DNA of 64,000 bases from Rhizobium sp. GN54 (GTDB taxonomy: Bacteria > Pseudomonadota > Alphaproteobacteria > Rhizobiales > Rhizobiaceae), in NCBI RefSeq assembly GCF_021026345.1, contig NZ_JAJNCZ010000003.1, positions 372,001 through 436,000 of the forward strand, in the 5' to 3' direction. The notes below the pieces were generated by a model, which searched no databases, was not told the DNA's origin, and was given only the letters and a program-made list of their open reading frames with translations. Position numbers and translations under genes: made by a program. Shown piece by piece: positions 18,901 to 25,937 of the stretch. Within the stretch, counting starts at the first letter, position 1, and each line of letters opens with the position of its first letter.

Positions 18901-20388
18901 GAGAAAGACGGAAAAGTCCGCGGCAAGCGCTGCGAGCACCGCCGGCGCGAAACGGCCACTGGCGGTGCGGATCGACGGCGGATCGGTGCAGAGCTGCACG
19001 GCGGCACCCTCTGGCCCCTGTTCCGCCCGCGTTGCCAACACGACGCCGAGCGCCTGCTGCGCCCTCTGCCTCGCTTCCGCGTCGGCGAGGCGCAGCGGCA
19101 GATCCGCCGCCATCGGCGCCCGCGCGAACGCGGCCTGCCGCGCAAGCCGCAACGCCTCCGTCGCATCGTGCGGCGTCATGCCGGCTGTGATGTCGAGCGT
19201 GACCGGGCGCCGGTCCGAAAGCCAGGGGACCCGGGACGGCCGGGGAGCCTGGGCGTCCGGTTCGAGGCAGGTGATCGTCGCCCGCGCCTGCCCGGTCAGG
19301 CCCGCGATCCAAGCGAGCCAGGCCGCCGCAAGCGTGTCGGCGTCCGCCCGTTCCGTCTCGAGCAATGCCGTGCCGCTGCCGGCCGTGTGCGACAGCGGAT
19401 AGGGCGGCAGCGCCGGGACGGCCCGCCGCAATTCGGCTTCCCATTCCGGCTCGGCCTTGCCCGTCTCCGCCGGTTCCGGCGCGGGGCAGTCGCGAACCGA
19501 TGGCAGCACGACGCCCGGCATGAGCCCGGCTGCGACGGGATCGACCGGCCTGCCGGAGAGATCGGCGAGCCCGCCCAGCCGCACGCCGGCATCGGCCGCC
19601 ATGACGGTGACCATATCGCCGTCGCTGGCGACGACGGCTCCGGCTGTTCCTGCAACGTCCGTGACGATTTCGAGCCTGCCGACCGTCAGGAGCGCCGTCC
19701 CCGTCCACAGCTTGGCGAGCCCGAGCGGGTTCACGTAGCCGCCGAAGTTCAGGCCGCGCACCATGCGGCAGAGCGCGCCGGCCGGCGCGGCGAAATCGAG
19801 CGTGCCGAGCGCCTCGGGCCGCTTCGCCTTCGCATACCAGACCCGTTCGCCCGTGACCGGCGATGGCGCGCACCGCCCTTCCATCAGCTCGGGCAGCAGT
19901 TCGCAGAAGCTCTCGAAACCGGCCTCGTAGCATCGCGCGTTGAGGCTGAAGGCCGTGTCGTTGGGCCCGATCTGGAAGCGCCGCTGCTTCAGCACGCGGC
20001 CGGCGTCCACGTGCCCGGTCATCTCGTGCCACGTCACCGCATGCTCGGCGGCCCCCTCGATGACGCTCCAGGCCGGAACGTTCGATCCCGCCCGCGCCGG
20101 CAGCGGCCCGTCGTGGAAATTGACCGCCGCGAGCCTCGCCCTGCGCAGGGTCGCCGGCGACAGGACAGTGAGGTTGGCGACACTGAAGATATAGTCCGCC
20201 TCCTGCCCGATCTCGGCCTCGTCGAACGCCCCGTGGGAGAGGTCTTCGGCCTCCGCCCAGGCGGCGATCTGCGGATCGGTGGTGACGATGCCGGCGAGCC
20301 TTCCGCCCGCTGCGCGGAAGGCTTCCGCGCAGCGAAGGAGCAATGTGCCGTTACCGAAGAAAATGGCGGTCGGATGAATTTCAACCAC
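15913..20388 (-). CDS. NRPS loading protein: formyltransferase, C-like remnant, A domain with inserted luciferase-like monooxygenase, PCP
   Basis: A 1491-residue protein starting at GTG with GAGGG 7 nt upstream. Residues 1-280 resemble methionyl-tRNA formyltransferase: VNFHDGPLPARAG carries the catalytic Asn and His, GHVDAGRVL the Asp. Residues about 300-510 look like an eroded condensation domain without HHxxxDG. The A domain begins near 520 (YTSGSTGRPKG, VSFDISVLEI), is interrupted at about 745-1085, and resumes (NMYGPTETT, NGKIDRKALP). The insert is a luciferase-like FMN-dependent monooxygenase (LWLTAAGNPETFEAAGRLG) like the MupA/Atu3671 natural-product type. A PCP with GGHSLLVVQ ends the protein. 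The pocket residues read DILQMGMIWK, close to the published glycine code DILQLGLIWK. No upstream carrier or active C domain exists, so it most likely primes the assembly line with a formylated, possibly hydroxylated, glycine. Confidence 0.92.
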   Translation of the reverse strand: MVEIHPTAIFFGNGTLLLRCAEAFRAAGGRLAGIVTTDPQIAAWAEAEDLSHGAFDEAEIGQEADYIFSVANLTVLSPATLRRARLAAVNFHDGPLPARAGSNVPAWSVIEGAAEHAVTWHEMTGHVDAGRVLKQRRFQIGPNDTAFSLNARCYEAGFESFCELLPELMEGRCAPSPVTGERVWYAKAKRPEALGTLDFAAPAGALCRMVRGLNFGGYVNPLGLAKLWTGTALLTVGRLEIVTDVAGTAGAVVASDGDMVTVMAADAGVRLGGLADLSGRPVDPVAAGLMPGVVLPSVRDCPAPEPAETGKAEPEWEAELRRAVPALPPYPLSHTAGSGTALLETERADADTLAAAWLAWIAGLTGQARATITCLEPDAQAPRPSRVPWLSDRRPVTLDITAGMTPHDATEALRLARQAAFARAPMAADLPLRLADAEARQRAQQALGVVLATRAEQGPEGAAVQLCTDPPSIRTASGRFAPAVLAALAADFSVFLDAFVTRAGAPLATLPLGREMAAVRNDVSGVEPRTIHAMIADICASTPDAPALEAGATRLNFRELDARAARLAGALAERGAAPGVVVGLCLERSVELVVAMLAILKTGAAYLPLDPSYPAERIGFMLEDSGAPIVVASRSAASRLALDPGIVILSDAVGPAVTDARGMPGDLAYLIYTSGSTGRPKGVMIAHRNVANFFAGMDATVPLSQGARLLAVTSVSFDISVLEILWTLARGATLVLQADGAGEGALPAFSLFYFASEAAGSGHQAYRLLLEGARFADENGFEAIWTPERHFHAFGGLYPNPAISSAALAGLTKNVKLRAGSTVMPLHHPVRAAEDWALVDNLSNGRAGLALASGWQPNDFLLRPEAFSDRKEIMLGSIETLRTLWRGEAMAFSGHDGEPVEIRIHPRPVQRDMPLWLTAAGNPETFEAAGRLGCGVLTHLLGQTLAEVEDKIRAYRVARAKAGHAGPGHVVLMLHTFIGEDEEAVLAAARQPMKSYLKSAVDLVRRAAWTFPTIVERAGKAGMTPQEVFEKEELSASELDALLDHAFERYYRTAGLFGTPETAGEIVRNVAAIGVDEIACLIDFGVEAETALANLPNIRRLMDRLQAEGGISRKASVAEDIVAGRITHLQCTPSMATYLAGDPAGRQALGRLDCMMVGGEAFPPDLARSLRAALPGTLLNMYGPTETTIWSSVARLDAVGDRVPLGAPIANTDLSVRSPAGLPLPNLIEGELWIGGAGLARGYWGRPELTAERFVDTPEGRYYRTGDLVRRHPDGTLEFLGRIDGQVKIRGHRIELGEIEALLASEDGVRQAAVRAVEYGQGDVRLVAYVTAGKTQPVVSGLRALLATKLPDFMVPSQIVVLERMPLTPNGKIDRKALPVPQARAERGEMTTAEGDIEAGIVEIWREALGLDEVSVTENFFDLGGHSLLVVQVQRRMREKLGREVAITDLFRFPTIRAIAAHLAGGAAATASAADRGAARAAARLARFGRR

Positions 20389-20452
20389 GCGATACCCTCG
20401 AGCCTTGACCGTCGAAAGTGTCGAAGTATCAGCCGGGCCCCAGGCGGAATCC

Positions 20453-20469
20453 AGAAGTTAAGTGCTTCT
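20453..20469 (-). promoter_or_regulatory. Possible operator: short inverted repeat upstream of the NRPS operon
   Basis: AGAAG (20453-20457) and CTTCT (20465-20469) form an inverted repeat with a 7-nt AT-rich spacer, 65 nt before the GTG start of the loading NRPS. It lies in the most AT-rich part of the 583-nt gap (20389-20971) between dctP and the NRPS genes, the only place the operon promoter can be. Beyond this repeat, a GCGCGC-GGTA-GCGCGC hairpin at 20611-20626 and a doubtful 43-codon frame, I see nothing in the gap. The repeat does not match Irr or Fur consensus sites well. Confidence 0.25.
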
Positions 20470-20593
20470 AACAATGATGATATTGGCTGCCTTCACAGTC
20501 GTAAGGTGGGTGCACGGTGGCCATTGCCGTCACGGAACGCACAACCTTTGGTCTTAGATAAGGTGTGCATCCGGACCACAAGAAGATTGATCC

Positions 20594-20725
20594 CTACGCC
20601 ATGTCGCTAAGCGCGCGGTAGCGCGCATATCTCTCCCGGATGATGCGGGTGAAGGCAGCCGACCGCGCCTTTTTCGCTGCCGGGTCATCAGGTTGCAGGG
20701 AATCACATCGGGCTCGCACACGCAT
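20594..20725 (-). CDS. Doubtful 43-residue basic ORF upstream of the NRPS genes
   Basis: ATG at 20725 opens 43 codons ending in TAG. The product is Arg/Lys-rich with a helical-looking C-terminal half (AAFTRIIRERYARYRALSDMA contains a heptad-like spread of Arg and Tyr). There is no clear Shine-Dalgarno sequence. It could be a small conserved protein, the tail of a degraded gene, or chance. It is listed because it lies in the otherwise empty promoter region of the biosynthetic operon and its composition is unlike the surrounding antisense frames. Confidence 0.2.
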   Translation of the reverse strand: MRVRARCDSLQPDDPAAKKARSAAFTRIIRERYARYRALSDMA

Positions 20726-20971
20726 TTGGCGACCGCCGGGATCGGGTGAGAGCTAAATCCTTGGATCTAAATTGAATTATTGAGCACGCTCCGGCAGGCG
20801 CGGCGGCAGGATCCCTCGCCACACGCAGTGCGGGCAATGCCGTCAGCAACCCTGACCTTTACACCCCTTATTCCTGTACGCGGGCCGCGTAATCGGACCC
20901 TGCCCGCGGCGGGTCTTTTGGGGATAGCCCTATTGGCTGCGCAGGGCGCATCGCCGCCACGCCAAAATGGC

Positions 20972-21967
20972 CTACGCCCTTTGCACCGCCTCAATCCTGT
21001 CCCAGCCGCCGACGACGTCCGCAAGGTCCCGCCACACGGTCTCGGCGCCGCGCTCCCACGCCTCCCGCGCATCGACCTCGACGACCACGCCGCCGCCCGC
21101 GACCGCCTGCCGGACGGACGCCGCCTCGTCCTCGACGATCAGCCGGTTGAAAGCGTCGGCCCCCAGCGCCGAAGCCTCCCGCAGGACTTCCCTCTCGGTT
21201 TCCGGAAGCCCGTTCCAGAAGCCGGCGGCGAAATAGACCACGCCGGAGGCGCGGATATGGGCGGTCTCGGACAGGTACGGCACGACCTCGTAGAGCCTGA
21301 AGCCGGCATAGGCGGACTTCGTCAGGTCCATCGCATCGGCCACGCCGGTCGACAGCGCGTTGTAGGTCTCGGTGATGGGGATGCCGACGGGAATGGCGCC
21401 GTAGGCGTTCCACAGCCTCGTGTGAAGCGGGCTCTGGATCACGCGCATCTTCATCCCCTGCATCTGCGCCGGATCGGTGACCGGTTCCTTGGTCAGGAGG
21501 TGCCGGGCGCCGTAGTCGATGAACCCGCCGACGACGAAGTTCTGCGCCTGCAGCCTGAGCTTCAGGTCCTCACCGACGGGCCCCTCGACGACCCGGCGCA
21601 CGTGATCCGCATCCCGATAGAGGAACGGCAGGTCGAGGATCTGCGCTTCCGGCACCCAGCCCGCCAGCGACGACAGGGTGGCGAGACTCGCCTGGACCGA
21701 GCCCAGCCTGGCCCCCTCCGCCACCTCCTTCTCGCCGCCGAGCGCCCCGTTCGCGACGACATTGAAGCGGAACCGGCCGGGCAGTCGCGCCTCGACCGTC
21801 TCGGCGATCTGCCGCCAGATCTTCGTTTCCGGCTTGTCCTCGCCGAGCAGGGAGGCGACGGTGATCGTCGTCGCGCGTGCGTGCGCCGGGCGCACGAGCG
21901 CCGGGGCGGCCAGCATCGCGGCAGTTGCGGAAGAGCGGAGGAACAGGCGGCGGGTCAGGCGGGTCAT
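20972..21967 (-). CDS. TRAP transporter substrate-binding protein (DctP family)
   Basis: A 331-residue periplasmic solute receptor. It begins with a twin-arginine-like signal (LTRRLFLRSSATAAM, then Ala-rich to PAHA). The mature part follows the DctP pattern: TITVASLLGEDKP, GSVQASLATLSSL, LDLPFLYRDADH, GMKMRVIQSPLHTRLWNAYG and ETYNALSTGVADAMD. The ATG at 21967 has GGAG 5 nt upstream; a GTG at 21982 overlaps the stop of the permease gene. It is the last gene of a run that starts at the TPP riboswitch 6 kb upstream, so a thiamine precursor is a plausible ligand. DctP proteins usually bind carboxylates through a conserved Arg; MKMRVIQS contains that Arg. Confidence 0.92.
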   Translation of the reverse strand: MTRLTRRLFLRSSATAAMLAAPALVRPAHARATTITVASLLGEDKPETKIWRQIAETVEARLPGRFRFNVVANGALGGEKEVAEGARLGSVQASLATLSSLAGWVPEAQILDLPFLYRDADHVRRVVEGPVGEDLKLRLQAQNFVVGGFIDYGARHLLTKEPVTDPAQMQGMKMRVIQSPLHTRLWNAYGAIPVGIPITETYNALSTGVADAMDLTKSAYAGFRLYEVVPYLSETAHIRASGVVYFAAGFWNGLPETEREVLREASALGADAFNRLIVEDEAASVRQAVAGGGVVVEVDAREAWERGAETVWRDLADVVGGWDRIEAVQRA

Positions 21968-21978
21968 GAAGGCTCCGA

Positions 21979-23757
21979 TCACGACAGAAGCGCATAGGCG
22001 CTGAGAAGGAAGAGGGAGAAGAGCAGGGCTGCGAGATAGGGCAGCACGGCGCGGAACAGCGCCGGCGCCGGCACCCCGGTGACACCGCCGACGACATAGA
22101 CGAGCATGCCGAGCGGCGGCGTCAGACCGTGGATCATCAGGTTGACGACCACGATCACGCCGAACTGGACGGGATCGATGCCTGCCGAGACGGCGGCAGG
22201 CAGCAGGATTGGGCCGAGCAGCAGGATCGCCGCGCCGATGTCGAGCACCAGCCCCATCAGGAGCAGCACCGCGTTCGAAAGCAGCAGCACCGCAAGCGCC
22301 CCCCCGCCGAAACCCGAGACGATCTGCGCCACCGCGCCGGCGATGTCGTCCATGGCGAGAAGGGCGGCGAACGGGCCGGCCGAGCCGATCAGCAGGCCGA
22401 TTGCGGCCGCCTCCGCGGCGGCCCGCCGGAAGGAAGACCAGAGCGTTCCGGCCGTCGTTCCTGCGGCCATCCCGAGGGCGAGCGTATAGAAGGCGGCGAC
22501 CGCCGCAGCCTCCGTCGCGGTGACGATGCCGAGGCGGATGCCGGCAACGACGATCACGCCGAGGCCGAGCGCCGGCAGCGCGGCTGCCGCGGCCGTCCTC
22601 CGGTCGTCTCTCGATGCCGGCCGGCCCGAACTGCCTTCGTCCGCGCAGGCGTGGATGGCGACGGCAAGGCAGGCCGCCATCAGCCCACCGGCGAAGACGC
22701 CGCCGACGAGCAGCGGACCGACCGGCAGGCTGGTCGCCGCCGCCAGCAGCAGGAAGGCGATCGATGGCGGAATGACGTTGTCCAGCACCGAGGTCGCGGC
22801 GATGATCGCACCCGCCTTCGGCGGCGGATAGCCGTTACGGACGAGTTCGGGATAGAAGGTCGACGCGCCGAAGGCAGCGTTGGCGACCGACGAGCCGGAA
22901 GCACCCGAGAAAAACACCCCCGAAAGCAGCGTCGTCTGCGCCAGGCCTGCGCGCCGGTGGCCGACCAGCGCCTTGGCCAGCCGGACGAGGCGCCCGGCGG
23001 CTCCCGAAACGGTCAGAAGTCCGCCGGCGAGAAGGAAGAAGGGGATCGACAGCAGCAGGAACCGCGACATGCCGGAGACGGCGGAGGAGACGATCGCCGG
23101 CTCCGGCAGGCTCGCGCCGAAGGCGATCGCCACATAGGCGGCGGCGAGAAAGGCATGCGGCAGCGGCGCGGCGGCCATGAGGCCGAGCCCAGCGACGAGC
23201 GCGAGGAACAGGCTCGGCGGCAGGGTGGTCCCGACCGCCAGATGCGGCACCGCCAGGTAACCGGCCGCCCCGACGCCAAGGGACGACAGCACCGGCGCCA
23301 GCCGGCCCTCCGCCATCCGCTGCAGCAAAAGCGCTGCGAGCAGCAGCAGGCCGCCGCCGCCGAGAAAGCCGAACCGCACCCATTCCGGCAGCCCCAGCAT
23401 CGGCGAGATGCCGCCGAGCAGGCCCATGATCTCGCGGCTGCCGGACACCATCACCAGCGCCGCCACGACGCTGAAGACGTCGCCGCCAAACTGTCGAAAG
23501 CGTGCCGGCAGACTGCGCGAGAACAGGTCCATCCGCATCGCCAGCGCGCCGTTCAGGGCCAGCGGCATGCCGAGCGCGATCAGCGCCACATGCAGCCATA
23601 TGCACAGCTCCTCCACGCCGACCACGCCGGTATGAAAGACGTAGCGCAGGACGACGGAGGCCAGCACGATGGCAAGGAGTGCGGCAAGGATAAGCGCGCA
23701 CAGAAGGCCGAGCACGGCCTCCATCGATGCGAGCAGCCGCCGGCTCAAGCCGGCCAC
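21979..23757 (-). CDS. Fused TRAP transporter permease (DctQ-DctM)
   Basis: A 592-residue inner-membrane protein joining the small and large TRAP permease subunits. Residues about 1-150 are the DctQ part with four hydrophobic segments (VVLRYVFHTGVVGVEELCIW is the Q signature region). Residues about 175-592 are the DctM part, with loops such as SGVFFSGASGSSVANAAF and LDNVIPPSIAFLLLAAA, and the C-terminal NLMIHGLTPPLGMLVYVV. Uptake is driven by a sodium or proton gradient together with the DctP protein encoded next. The GTG start lies 13 nt inside the end of thiD, so it is probably translated together with the thiamine salvage genes. That overlap is the best evidence for its substrate class. 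Confidence 0.92.
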   Translation of the reverse strand: MAGLSRRLLASMEAVLGLLCALILAALLAIVLASVVLRYVFHTGVVGVEELCIWLHVALIALGMPLALNGALAMRMDLFSRSLPARFRQFGGDVFSVVAALVMVSGSREIMGLLGGISPMLGLPEWVRFGFLGGGGLLLLAALLLQRMAEGRLAPVLSSLGVGAAGYLAVPHLAVGTTLPPSLFLALVAGLGLMAAAPLPHAFLAAAYVAIAFGASLPEPAIVSSAVSGMSRFLLLSIPFFLLAGGLLTVSGAAGRLVRLAKALVGHRRAGLAQTTLLSGVFFSGASGSSVANAAFGASTFYPELVRNGYPPPKAGAIIAATSVLDNVIPPSIAFLLLAAATSLPVGPLLVGGVFAGGLMAACLAVAIHACADEGSSGRPASRDDRRTAAAAALPALGLGVIVVAGIRLGIVTATEAAAVAAFYTLALGMAAGTTAGTLWSSFRRAAAEAAAIGLLIGSAGPFAALLAMDDIAGAVAQIVSGFGGGALAVLLLSNAVLLLMGLVLDIGAAILLLGPILLPAAVSAGIDPVQFGVIVVVNLMIHGLTPPLGMLVYVVGGVTGVPAPALFRAVLPYLAALLFSLFLLSAYALLS

Positions 23758-24545
23758 CAGCGGTGGAAATGGTGCACCGGCCCCCGGCCGCCCCCGACGA
23801 CGAGGTCGCGCCCGGCCAAGAGCGCCTGCTGCAGGTAGGCCCTGGCCATGGCGGCCGCCGCGAAGAGATCGTGTCCCCTGGCGAGGTTGGCGGTGATCGC
23901 CGCTGCCAGCGTGCAGCCCGTGCCGTGGTCGTGCCGCGTCTCGATCCGGGGGGCCGACAGGCGGCGCACCTCGTTGCCGTCGAAATAGAGGTCGGCGCTC
24001 TCGGCGCCGTCGCCATGGCCGCCCTTGACGAGGACCGCGCCCGCGCCGGCCTTCATGATCGCCTCGGCCTGGCGGGTCATCGCGGCCCAGTCGGCGGCAA
24101 CCGGCGTATCCGTCAGCAGCGCCGCTTCCGGCAGGTTCGGCGTCACGATCAGCGACAGCGGCACGAGTTCCCCGACCAGCGCGGCGATCGCCTCCTCACG
24201 CAGCAGCCGGTCGCCGGAGGTCGCCACCATCACCGGGTCGAGCACCGGGCGCAGGCCGAACCGCCGCAGGCCGTCCGCGATCGTCGCGATCGTTTCGCTC
24301 CGCGAGACCATGCCGATCTTCACGGCGCCCACGGAGAGGTCGGTCAGCACCGCCTCCATCTGCGCCGCCACCATCGGCGGCGAAATATCCTCCACCGCCG
24401 CGACCCCCTTCGTGTTCTGCGCGGTGACCGCGGTCAGCACGCTCGCGCCATAGACGCCGAGCGCCGAGAACGTCTTGATGTCCGCCTGGATGCCGGCGCC
24501 GCCGCCGCTGTCGGACCCGGCGATGGTGAGCGCGATGGCGGTCAT
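23745..24545 (-). CDS. thiD: Hydroxymethylpyrimidine / phosphomethylpyrimidine kinase ThiD
   Basis: A 266-residue ribokinase-fold kinase that phosphorylates HMP and HMP-phosphate to HMP diphosphate for thiamine phosphate synthesis. Visible signatures are the N-terminal IAGSDSGGGAGIQADIKTF, the central VKIGMVSR and VLDPVMVATSGDRLL, and the C-terminal anion hole HDHGTGCTLAAAI with the catalytic Asp region. Length is normal for stand-alone ThiD. The ATG overlaps the thiE stop by 4 nt (ATGA) and its own end overlaps the TRAP permease start by 13 nt. It belongs to the TPP-riboswitch operon, so expression should fall when thiamine diphosphate is abundant. Confidence 0.97.
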   Translation of the reverse strand: MTAIALTIAGSDSGGGAGIQADIKTFSALGVYGASVLTAVTAQNTKGVAAVEDISPPMVAAQMEAVLTDLSVGAVKIGMVSRSETIATIADGLRRFGLRPVLDPVMVATSGDRLLREEAIAALVGELVPLSLIVTPNLPEAALLTDTPVAADWAAMTRQAEAIMKAGAGAVLVKGGHGDGAESADLYFDGNEVRRLSAPRIETRHDHGTGCTLAAAITANLARGHDLFAAAAMARAYLQQALLAGRDLVVGGGRGPVHHFHRWWPA

Positions 24546-25204
24546 GCGGCCCTCCCTTCGAGTGCCGCGTCGACGGCTGCCCGGAACGCCGCCGTCGCCC
24601 GGGCCATGTCGCGGCTGCGGAAGATCGCGGAGATCGCGGCCACGCCATCGGCGCCGGCAGCGATGACGGAGGGGATGCGGGAAAGATCGATGCCGGCGAT
24701 GGCGCCCACCGGCAGGGCCGGATTGAGGGCGCGCACCTGCTCGCGCAACAGCCTCAGCCCGTCGATCCCGACCGGCGGGTCCGGGTTCGTCTTCGACAGC
24801 GTCTCGAACACGCCGCCGATGCAGGCATAGTCGACCGGCGCCCGGCCGGCGCGGTCCGCATCGGTCGCGTTCTTTACCGTCAGCCCGATGATCGCCCGCG
24901 GCCCCAGGAGCCGGCGCGCCGTCTGCGCATCCATGTCGTCGGCTCCGAGATGCACGCCGTCGGCGCCGGCCGCCAGCGCCACGTCGACACGGTCGTTGAC
25001 GACGAACGGCACGCCGGTGTCCTTGAGCGCCTCGCCGATCGCCTTTGCCTGCCCGATCATCGCTGCGGTCGAAGCGGTCTTGTCGCGATACTGGATCAGC
25101 GTCGCGCCGTTGCGGGCCGCAGCCTGAGCGAGCGCGGCAAGCGGGCCGAGGTCGGCAAGCCCCGCATCCACCAGCGCGTTCAGCCGATAGTCAATCCTGG
25201 TCAT
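24542..25204 (-). CDS. thiE: Thiamine phosphate synthase ThiE
   Basis: A 220-residue TIM-barrel enzyme that joins HMP diphosphate to thiazole phosphate. Visible conserved elements are LIQYRDKTAS, FVVNDRVDVALAAGADGVHLGADD, IGLTVKNATDA and VGAIAGIDLSRIPSVIAAGADGVA split by short loops. The ATG at 25204 is preceded by AAGGATCC and lies inside the 3' end of thiM (14-nt overlap); the upstream in-frame extension is only antisense-like low complexity. It follows ThiM, which makes its thiazole phosphate partner, and precedes ThiD, which makes the pyrimidine partner. This gives a complete salvage branch. Confidence 0.96.
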   Translation of the reverse strand: MTRIDYRLNALVDAGLADLGPLAALAQAAARNGATLIQYRDKTASTAAMIGQAKAIGEALKDTGVPFVVNDRVDVALAAGADGVHLGADDMDAQTARRLLGPRAIIGLTVKNATDADRAGRAPVDYACIGGVFETLSKTNPDPPVGIDGLRLLREQVRALNPALPVGAIAGIDLSRIPSVIAAGADGVAAISAIFRSRDMARATAAFRAAVDAALEGRAA

Positions 25205-25937
25205 GTTGGATCCTTGCATGGGTGAGAAGCTCCCGTTCGCCGACCGTGGACAGCGCATCGAGAAAGGCGGCGCCGAAACTGCCGGGGCCGCGGGAGAGGG
25301 GGGCGGCGAGTTCGGCTGCGACGCCGGTGACCGCAAGGGCGCTCGCCGCGGCGAGAACGGCGTCCGGCTCCACCGCCAGGAACGCGGCGATGACGCCGCC
25401 GGTCAGGCATCCGGTCCCCGTCACCTCGGCCATCCAGTGGTGGCCGTTTTCGACGCGGATCGCTTCGCCGCCGCTGCCGATCCGGTCGACCGCACCGGTC
25501 TGGATGCGCAGGCCCGGCCCGTCGTCGCCGATCAGCGCCATCTCGGCGGCATTGCCGCGCACGATCGTCGGCCCGAGCACGATGAGCTCCTGCGCGAAGG
25601 CCAGGCGGGAGGGCGAATAGTCGCAATGGACGGGATCGAGGATCCACGGCTTTCCGGCCGCCTTGACGACCTCGACGGCGCGCAGGATCACCCGCCGGCG
25701 CTCCGCATCGAGCGTGCCGAGATTGACCGTCAGCGCATCCGCCCGTGCGGCGAAGTCCGCGATTTCCTCCATCGACGAGGTCATCGACGGGATGCCGCCG
25801 ACGACGGTGATGCCGTCGGCCGTGAACTTCTGCACCACCGTGTTCATCAGGCAGTGGACCCGCGGCCTTCGCTCCCGCACGCGGGCAAGGACAAGGGCCG
25901 CTGCCTGTGGCGTCGGATAGCTGTCCATCGCGCTCAC
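25191..25937 (-). CDS. thiM: Hydroxyethylthiazole kinase ThiM
   Basis: A 248-residue salvage kinase that phosphorylates 5-(2-hydroxyethyl)-4-methylthiazole. Signatures include VHCLMNTVVQKFTADGI, GGIPSMTSSMEE, LTVNLGTLD, LDPVHCDYS and the catalytic MAEVTGTGCLTGGVIAAF. The start is GTG at 25937, overlapping the thiY stop in a GTGA; an ATG three codons later is an alternative. In typical ThiM the segment reads NxVxxxFxANxLL and GAxPxM; here ThiM is somewhat divergent there but the anion-hole Cys and Gly residues are kept. Its presence shows that the cell can use imported thiazole alcohol, which matters for the transporter question in this operon. Confidence 0.95.
   Translation of the reverse strand: MSAMDSYPTPQAAALVLARVRERRPRVHCLMNTVVQKFTADGITVVGGIPSMTSSMEEIADFAARADALTVNLGTLDAERRRVILRAVEVVKAAGKPWILDPVHCDYSPSRLAFAQELIVLGPTIVRGNAAEMALIGDDGPGLRIQTGAVDRIGSGGEAIRVENGHHWMAEVTGTGCLTGGVIAAFLAVEPDAVLAAASALAVTGVAAELAAPLSRGPGSFGAAFLDALSTVGERELLTHARIQHDQD

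Noticed and set aside
20453-20469. Irr-type iron control element or Fur box upstream of the NRPS operon
   Set aside because: The AGAAG-N7-CTTCT repeat has the wrong spacing and flanks for the Irr element, and no 19-bp Fur-like palindrome is present. It is kept only as a weak unspecified operator.
16003-20610. Very long open frame (about 1535 codons) on the plus strand, antisense to the loading NRPS
   Set aside because: High G+C with third-position bias leaves antisense frames open. The product is Arg/Gly/Pro-rich low complexity with no motifs, while the minus strand has complete NRPS motifs.
20594-20766. Longer protein tail upstream of the NRPS genes extending through 20766
   Set aside because: It needed a frame shift at the A5 run near 20670-20674; on recounting the bases the extended frame does not hold, leaving only the doubtful 43-codon frame.
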